From JAIBJP01 sp035639875 (GTDB taxonomy: Bacteria; Actinomycetota; Thermoleophilia; Gaiellales; Gaiellaceae): a DNA stretch of 18,634 nt. Below, one piece after another: positions 14,094 to 18,634 of the stretch; positions within the stretch are counted from its first letter, which is position 1; every line of letters begins with the position of its first letter. The DNA lies in contig DASQXE010000084.1 of assembly GCA_035639875.1 (NCBI GenBank), forward strand, positions 1 through 18,634. The letters are read 5' to 3'. The translations under genes and the position numbers were made by a program. The notes beneath the pieces were generated by a model. It was not told where the DNA came from. It was given only the letters and a program-made list of their open reading frames with translations, and ran no database searches.

Positions 14094-15593
14094 TCAGGCT
14101 CCCTTCTGGGCCTCGAGCGCCTCGCCCGCCGACGGCTGTCCCGCCAGATCCGGGTGGTCGTCGAAGCGGTAGCGGACGACGGCGCGCTTGGCCGCCTTCA
14201 CTTCGTCGAGACGCCTCACCGGCCGGTGGTGCGGCGCGTCCTTGAGCAACTGCGGGTTCGCGGCAGCGTCCCGCGCGATTTCGAGCATGGCGTCGCAGAA
14301 GGCGTCGAGCGTTTCTTTCGCTTCCGTTTCCGTCGGCTCGATCATCAAGGCCTCCGGAACGATGAGGGGGAAGTAGATCGTCGGGGGATGGAACCGGTAA
14401 TCCATCAAGCGCTTCGCGACGTCGAGCGCAGTGATCCCGTGCTCACGCTTGAGCCCGCGTGCAGAGAGGACGAACTCATGCATGCACACCCGGTCGAACG
14501 GAAGCTCGTAGGCCTCCTTCAGCCGGGCGAGCATGTAGTTCGCATTGAGGACGGCGGCCTCGGACATCTCGCGGAGCGCCGGTCCGTAGGCACGGATGAA
14601 GGCGTACGAGCGGACGAAGACCCCGAAGGGCCCGCAGTAGGCGCGCACCTTGCCGATCGACTTCGGCCGGTCGTAGTCGAGCCGGAAGCGGTCGCCGTCG
14701 CGGACGACTGCAGGCACCGGCAAGAAGGGCTCTAGGACGTCGCGGACGACGATCGGGCCGCCGCCGGGACCGCCGCCGCCGTGCGGCTGGGAGAAGGTCT
14801 TGTGCAGGTTGATGTGGACGATGTCGAAGCCCATGTCGCCCGGGCGCGAGATCCCGCAGACCGCGTTCAGATTCGCGCCGTCGTAGTAGAGGAGGGCGCC
14901 CGCGTCGTGGAAGATCGTCGCCACCTCCTCGATGTGCTCGTCGAAGAGACCGAGCGTCGAGGGGTTCGTCAGCATCAGACCGGCGGTGTTTTCGTCTACC
15001 TTGGCCCGCAGGTCGTCGAGATCGAGGTTCCCGCGCTCGTCCGTCTCGACCTTCTGGAGCTGGTAGCCGGCCATCGTCACGCTCGCGGGATTCGTCCCGT
15101 GGGCTGTGTCGGCGGTGATGACCGTGGTCCGCTGCTCCGCTTCGCCGCGGTCGGCGAAGTACGCGCGCATGAGCATGAGCCCGGTGAGCTCCCCCTGGGA
15201 GCCGGCCGCGGGCTGGAGGGAGACCGCGGCAAGCCCGCATACCTCGGCGAGGATCTCCTGCAGGCGCCACATGAGCTCGAGCGCTCCCTGTGAGGCGTCT
15301 TCCTCCTGCAGCGGATGGAGATCGCGGAAGCCCGGCAGGGCAACGACGCGCTCGTTCACGCGCGGGTTGTGCTTCATGGTGCAGGAGCCCAGCGGGTAGA
15401 AGCCCGTGTCGATGCCGAACGTGCGGTCGGCGAGCGCGGTGAAGTGGCGAACGATCTCCGGCTCGGCCAGCTCGGGAAGGCGCGGCGGGCGCCGGCGGCG
15501 CAGGCCCTCGGGAATCTCGGGAACCGGAAGGTCGGGCTTCGGCACGACTGCGGCGCGCCGCCCCGGCTTCGACTTCTCGAAGATCAATTTCAT
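14094..15593 (-). CDS. gcvPB: Glycine dehydrogenase (decarboxylating) subunit 2
   Basis: This is the catalytic half of the P-protein. With GcvPA it decarboxylates glycine on PLP and passes the aminomethyl group to lipoyl-GcvH. The 499-aa product has the N-terminal FYPLGSCTMKHNPR (65-78) and PAAGSQGELTGLMLMRAYF. The PLP site is NLHKTFSQPHGGGGPG with K265, followed by the glycine-rich loop. A TADTAHGTNPASV segment lies at ~160-172. The length is usual for split GcvPB. The ATG overlaps the gcvPA stop by 4 nt (ATGA), and GAGG lies about 7 nt upstream. The split gene, rather than the fused ~950-aa GcvP of many actinobacteria such as Mycobacterium and Streptomyces, is informative about lineage. Confidence 0.97.
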   Translation of the reverse strand: MKLIFEKSKPGRRAAVVPKPDLPVPEIPEGLRRRRPPRLPELAEPEIVRHFTALADRTFGIDTGFYPLGSCTMKHNPRVNERVVALPGFRDLHPLQEEDASQGALELMWRLQEILAEVCGLAAVSLQPAAGSQGELTGLMLMRAYFADRGEAEQRTTVITADTAHGTNPASVTMAGYQLQKVETDERGNLDLDDLRAKVDENTAGLMLTNPSTLGLFDEHIEEVATIFHDAGALLYYDGANLNAVCGISRPGDMGFDIVHINLHKTFSQPHGGGGPGGGPIVVRDVLEPFLPVPAVVRDGDRFRLDYDRPKSIGKVRAYCGPFGVFVRSYAFIRAYGPALREMSEAAVLNANYMLARLKEAYELPFDRVCMHEFVLSARGLKREHGITALDVAKRLMDYRFHPPTIYFPLIVPEALMIEPTETEAKETLDAFCDAMLEIARDAAANPQLLKDAPHHRPVRRLDEVKAAKRAVVRYRFDDHPDLAGQPSAGEALEAQKGA

Positions 15594-16939
15594 GCCGCTA
15601 CCTCGGCGAGCACGTCGGCCAGCCGCTCGACGTCGGCCGGCGTCTTCTTCTCGGTGACGCAGACGAGGAGCGCGTCCTCCATGCCCCCGTAGTCGCGCTT
15701 CAGGGCGTAGCCGGGGTGGACGCCGCGCTCCCGCGCGGCGCGAATGACGTCCTCCGCGGGTCGTCCGGCCCGGATGCCAAACTCCTTGAACGTTGTCTTG
15801 TCAGCAAACAGCTGCGGGAGCGAGATGCGTTGCTTCGCGTACTCGGCGAGGGCCGTGCAGGTCGCCCCCAGCTCGCGCAGGCCCTGCGGACCCAGCCAGG
15901 AAAGGTGGACCAGCCCCGCGAGCGCGAGGAGCGTCTGATTGGTGGTGATGTTCGATGTCGCCTTCTCGCGACGGATGTGCTGCTCACGAGTCTGCAGGGT
16001 GAGGACATAGCCTCGCTGACCCGCGAGGTCGGTCGTCTCGCCGACGATCCGGCCGGGCATCCGGCGGACGTAGTCGGAGCGCATGGCGATGAAGCCGTAG
16101 TGCGGCCCGCCGTACGACTGGTAGTTGCCGGCGCCCTGACCCTCGCCGATCGCGAGCGCGCAGCCGTAGTTCCCGGGTGCTTCCAGGAGACCCAGAGAGA
16201 CCGGATCGACATGCGCGACCGGTAGAGCCTCGGCCTCGTTCGCCGCAGCCGCGAGCTCTGGAGCCGGCTCGAGACAGCCGAAGAAGTTCGGTTGCTGGAA
16301 GATGACGCAGGCCGCTCCATCGGCGGCTTGGCGCAGGTCGTCGGGATCGGTCGTTCCCTCGTGGTGGGGCACCTCGATTACGTCGAGGCCGAATCCTGGC
16401 GCGTACGTCTTGACGACCTGTCGAACCTGCGGGTTCAGCGTCTCGCAGAGGACGACTTTCGAGCGGCCGGTTACATGCCTGGCGACGAAGCAGGCGTCGG
16501 CCGCCACCGTCGTCCCGTCGTACCCGGACGCGTTGGAGACGTCCATGCCCGTCAGCTCGCAGATGACCGTCTGGTATTCGAAGATGGCCTGGAGCACGCC
16601 CTGGCTCATTTCCGGCTGGTAGGGCGTGTACGCGGTCAGGAACTCCCCGCGCGCGAGGATCGCGTCGACGATCGCAGGCACGTAGTGGTCGTAAATGCCG
16701 GCACCCAGGAACGAGAGCTCTCGGCTGGTCGGAACGTTGCGGCTCGCGAGTTCCTCGAGGTGGGCGACGAGTTCGGCCTCGGGGAGAGCCGGTTCCAAGT
16801 CGAGCTCGCCGCGGAAGCGAACGCCTTCCGGGATGTCGCGGAAAAGCTCCTCGATCGAGGAGACGCCGATCGTCGCGAGCATCGCGTCGCGGTCGGCTTC
16901 CGTCAGCGAGAGGTAGGGAAGATTCGCCGGGCGAGGCAT
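15590..16939 (-). CDS. gcvPA: Glycine dehydrogenase (decarboxylating) subunit 1
   Basis: This is the N-terminal half of the P-protein, which pairs with GcvPB as an alpha2beta2 enzyme. The 449-aa product has family segments FLGAGIYDHYVPAIV (~77-91), TPYQPEMSQGVLQAIFEYQT, MDVSNASGYDGTTVAADA, YGGPHYGF, MPGRIVGETTD and the late REQHIRREKATSNITTNQ. Length equals the usual ~445-450 aa. The ATG at 16939 lies 9 nt after the gcvH stop. GGAGGAG occurs 15 nt upstream, a rather long spacing, so translation may partly depend on coupling. No truncation or frameshift is seen. Confidence 0.97.
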   Translation of the reverse strand: MPRPANLPYLSLTEADRDAMLATIGVSSIEELFRDIPEGVRFRGELDLEPALPEAELVAHLEELASRNVPTSRELSFLGAGIYDHYVPAIVDAILARGEFLTAYTPYQPEMSQGVLQAIFEYQTVICELTGMDVSNASGYDGTTVAADACFVARHVTGRSKVVLCETLNPQVRQVVKTYAPGFGLDVIEVPHHEGTTDPDDLRQAADGAACVIFQQPNFFGCLEPAPELAAAANEAEALPVAHVDPVSLGLLEAPGNYGCALAIGEGQGAGNYQSYGGPHYGFIAMRSDYVRRMPGRIVGETTDLAGQRGYVLTLQTREQHIRREKATSNITTNQTLLALAGLVHLSWLGPQGLRELGATCTALAEYAKQRISLPQLFADKTTFKEFGIRAGRPAEDVIRAARERGVHPGYALKRDYGGMEDALLVCVTEKKTPADVERLADVLAEVAA

Positions 16940-16948
16940 GCGCCGCGC

Positions 16949-17344
16949 CTACAGCTCCTCCAGGAGCTGCCTGTACGCGTCCACGTCGAGGAGGTCGCCC
17001 ACCTCGCCGGGGTCCGACAGGCGGATCTTGACGAGCCAGCCGTCCCCGTAGGGGTCGTCGTTGATCCGCTCGGGAGCATCGACGACTTCACGGTTCACTT
17101 CGAGGACCTCTCCGGAGAGCGGCGAGATCAGATCCGAGACCGCCTTGACCGACTCGACCTCGCCGTAGCTCTCGTCTTTGGCGACCGAGTCCCCCTCAGC
17201 GGGCGGCTCGAAGTGCACGATCTCGCCGAGCGCGTCCTGCGCGTACCAGGTTACGCCGAGGGTCGCGGTCTCGCCGTCGATCCGCGCCCAGTCATGCTCC
17301 CGGTGGTATTTGAGGTCGCCGGGATAGCTCTCGTCCGCAGCCAC
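16949..17344 (-). CDS. gcvH: Glycine cleavage system H protein
   Basis: This is the lipoyl carrier that shuttles the aminomethyl group from P-protein to T-protein and is reoxidised by L-protein. The 131-aa product has YHREHDWARIDGETATLGVT near the N-terminus and the lipoylation site EVESVKAVSDLISP with K67. Later it has the SGEVLEVN and NDDPYGDGWLVKI segments expected of the family. The GTG start at 17344 lies 3 nt after the gcvT stop. GAGGAG 9 nt upstream, inside the end of gcvT, is a good ribosome-binding site. This is a clear internal-operon start of leadered type. Lipoate attachment enzymes are not in the window. Confidence 0.97.
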   Translation of the reverse strand: MAADESYPGDLKYHREHDWARIDGETATLGVTWYAQDALGEIVHFEPPAEGDSVAKDESYGEVESVKAVSDLISPLSGEVLEVNREVVDAPERINDDPYGDGWLVKIRLSDPGEVGDLLDVDAYRQLLEEL

Positions 17345-17347
17345 TGA

Positions 17348-18376
17348 CTAGCGCTCCTCGCGCTTATAGATCGGTTTCTCGTGAATGCGGGCCCGCTTCG
17401 GGCGCCCGCGCACGTCGAGGGTGACCTCGGCGCCGACCGCGGCCCTCTCGGCCGGGACATAGCCGAGACCGATGCCGATGTCGAGCATCGGCGAGAGAGA
17501 GCCTGAGGTGACCTCGCCTCCCTCCGCGATGCGCATTCCGTGCCGCGGAATCGCCTTCTCCTCCATGACGAAGGCGACGAGCTTCTCAGCAGAGCCGTCT
17601 TCCTTTTGCCGGCGGAGGACATCCACGCCGGTGAATTCTTTGTCGAGCGCGCAAGCCCAGCCGAGCCCGGCCTCGATCGGGGTGCGGTCGGGGGAGATGT
17701 CGTTGCCGTGCAGCGGATAGCAAACCTCGAGCCTGAGCGTGTCGCGGGCGCCGAGGCCGCAGGGGACGATGCCGCGGGCGAGCACGGCGTCCCAGAGCTC
17801 GACGGCGTCGTCGGGCGAGCAGCCAAGCTCGCAGCCACGCTCGCCCGTGTAACCGGTGCCGCCGACGAAGCAGTGGACGCCCAGGACGTCGTCTTCCCGA
17901 ACCGTGAACGGCTCGATCTCCAGGTCCAGGCGGCTCATGGCTTCCGGGCCCTGGACGGCGAGGAGCGCCCACTGCGCCGAGACGTCATCAGTCTCGTCGA
18001 GCGCCCCGTGGTCGGCCTCGACGTTGGCGGCGTTGACGACGAGCAGGTAGTCGTCGTCGTCGCGCCGGTAGGCGATGAGGTCGTCGATGATGCCGCCGTG
18101 CTCGTTCGTCAGAAGCGTGTACTGCGCCTGACCGGCTCGGATCCGATCGAGGTCGTTCGAAAGGCGCACCTGGAGATAGTCGTGGGCGCGCGCACCGCTG
18201 ATCGAGAGCTGTCCCATGTGCGAGACGTCGAACACGCCGGCCGCCGTCCGAACCGCGCGGTGCTCAGCGACGATGGACGTGTACTGCACCGGCATCTCCC
18301 ACCCGGCGAAAGGAACGAGGCGCGCGCCGAGAGCGGCGTGACGCTCGTACAGAGGCGTGCGCCGGAGGGTCTGCAC
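17348..18376 (-). CDS. gcvT: Glycine cleavage system T protein (aminomethyltransferase)
   Basis: GcvT transfers the methylene group from aminomethyl-lipoyl GcvH to tetrahydrofolate and releases ammonia. From the GTG at 18376 the product has 342 aa, near the ~360-aa norm. It starts with TLRRTPLYERHAALGARLVPFAG and contains FDVSHMGQLSISG (~49-61). It also has the catalytic-aspartate segment GGIIDDLIAY (94-103), TGYTGERGCEL (174-184) and PCGLGARDTLRLE. The residue before TGYTGE is Gly where Arg is common. The open frame continues 86 codons upstream to the window edge. That part is antisense to a different + gene and unlike GcvT, so it is excluded. TAGGAT ends 7 nt before the GTG. No glycine riboswitch can fit if transcription starts there. 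It is the first gene of the gcv operon. Confidence 0.94.
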   Translation of the reverse strand: MQTLRRTPLYERHAALGARLVPFAGWEMPVQYTSIVAEHRAVRTAAGVFDVSHMGQLSISGARAHDYLQVRLSNDLDRIRAGQAQYTLLTNEHGGIIDDLIAYRRDDDDYLLVVNAANVEADHGALDETDDVSAQWALLAVQGPEAMSRLDLEIEPFTVREDDVLGVHCFVGGTGYTGERGCELGCSPDDAVELWDAVLARGIVPCGLGARDTLRLEVCYPLHGNDISPDRTPIEAGLGWACALDKEFTGVDVLRRQKEDGSAEKLVAFVMEEKAIPRHGMRIAEGGEVTSGSLSPMLDIGIGLGYVPAERAAVGAEVTLDVRGRPKRARIHEKPIYKREER

Positions 18377-18383
18377 CGCGCCG

Positions 18384-18389
18384 ATCCTA
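18384..18389 (-). promoter_or_regulatory. -10-like hexamer TAGGAT before gcvT
   Basis: TAGGAT on the minus strand fits TANNNT and ends 7 nt before the GTG of gcvT, suggesting a leaderless operon transcript. The AGGA within it could alternatively serve as a weak Shine-Dalgarno 8 nt from the GTG, so the reading is not unique. The divergent spacer to the + gene at 18431 is 54 bp. Confidence 0.45.
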
Positions 18390-18430
18390 TCCGTAACCAG
18401 ACGCGGCCCGTGACCGTTGTTAGCCCCGAT

Positions 18431-18634
18431 ATGAGCTCCTCCGAACAGCGGATCGGCGAGATTCAGTCGCTCTTCCGTGACGTCAACGAACAGATCGCAG
18501 AGGCCGCCGACCGGTTCGACGTCGACAGCGCACACTTCTATTGCGAGTGCCACGATCCGGCCTGCGGCGAGCGCTTCCAGGTCCCGCTCGACGACTACGA
18601 GCAAGTGCGGGCCAAGGCGACGCACTTCGTCCAC
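18431..18634 (+). CDS. Small actinobacterial-type hypothetical protein (3' end outside window)
   Basis: An open frame runs from ATG 18431 to the window edge without a stop, giving 68 residues. It begins MSSSEQRIGEIQSLFRDVNE, continues helical, and then has FYCECHDPACGERFQVPLDD with three cysteines (CxC...C), and then YEQVRAKATHFVH. I recall a widespread actinobacterial family with the pattern REVNERI...F.CECG...C.E.I.L....YE.VR....F.V.PGH. This fits well and would end perhaps 10-30 residues further on. It may bind a metal through its cysteines; function is unknown. It diverges from gcvT. No TANNNT hexamer stands at the expected place; TTGTTA (18417-18422) is the nearest weak candidate. Confidence 0.75.
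   Translation, partial: MSSSEQRIGEIQSLFRDVNEQIAEAADRFDVDSAHFYCECHDPACGERFQVPLDDYEQVRAKATHFVH

Noticed and set aside
12771..14735. 654-codon + open frame across ltaE and gcvPB
   Set aside because: It is antisense to three well-supported minus genes and its product is Arg/Glu/Val-rich without recognisable motifs. Long antisense frames are expected at this GC.
16292..17347. 351-codon + open frame across gcvPA and gcvH
   Set aside because: It is an antisense shadow of conserved glycine-cleavage genes, with no family features.
18377..18634. 86-codon N-terminal extension of gcvT to the window edge
   Set aside because: It does not resemble GcvT and is antisense to the cysteine-containing + gene at 18431. 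The conserved GcvT start follows the GTG at 18376.

Overview
The window is GC-rich chromosomal DNA with densely packed housekeeping and membrane genes. It shows no phage, transposon, CRISPR or tRNA/rRNA signal. It most likely comes from a deep-branching actinobacterium, probably class Thermoleophilia (Gaiellales/Solirubrobacterales-like). The reasons are high GC, frequent GTG starts, a short GltX lacking part of the usual connective subdomain, glycine decarboxylase split into GcvPA and GcvPB, and small proteins of types I associate with Actinobacteria (12390-12605, 18431-end). This assignment is inference from gene style, not a database result.

Left part (1-3988, + strand): the 3' part of a giant repetitive DUF2339-type membrane protein, a flippase-like (UPF0104/LPG synthase TM-type) membrane protein, and a small two-TM protein, closed by a hairpin-plus-T terminator. 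Next come gltX (minus) and nfo (plus, endonuclease IV), divergent across only 17 bp that hold a near-symmetric shared -10. nfo converges on a nine-cysteine hypothetical gene (minus), whose stop codon falls at the loop of its own intrinsic terminator. Upstream of that is a HAD hydrolase (minus), divergent from a Ca2+/H+ antiporter (plus).

Middle (8696-12605, + strand): an ABC ATPase and a 953-residue MacB/FtsX-type permease overlapping by ATGA, preceded by the clearest Shine-Dalgarno leader in the window. A 71-aa gene follows, with its ATG inside a long hairpin.

Right part (12690-18376, minus strand): a glycine-cleavage operon gcvT-gcvH-gcvPA-gcvPB, an uncharacterised 86-aa gene, and then a low-specificity threonine aldolase. 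Together the genes form a threonine -> glycine -> methylene-THF + CO2 + NH3 route. The lipoamide dehydrogenase (L-protein) is not in the window. A small actinobacterial-type + gene runs off the right edge from 18431.

The most informative pattern is regulatory. Eight genes likely to be first in a transcript have a TANNNT -10-like hexamer 6-10 nt before the start codon and, with at most a weak exception, no Shine-Dalgarno. Several internal operon genes do have one. This predicts widespread leaderless transcription. I see no obviously new multi-gene system; the findings are mostly architectural.
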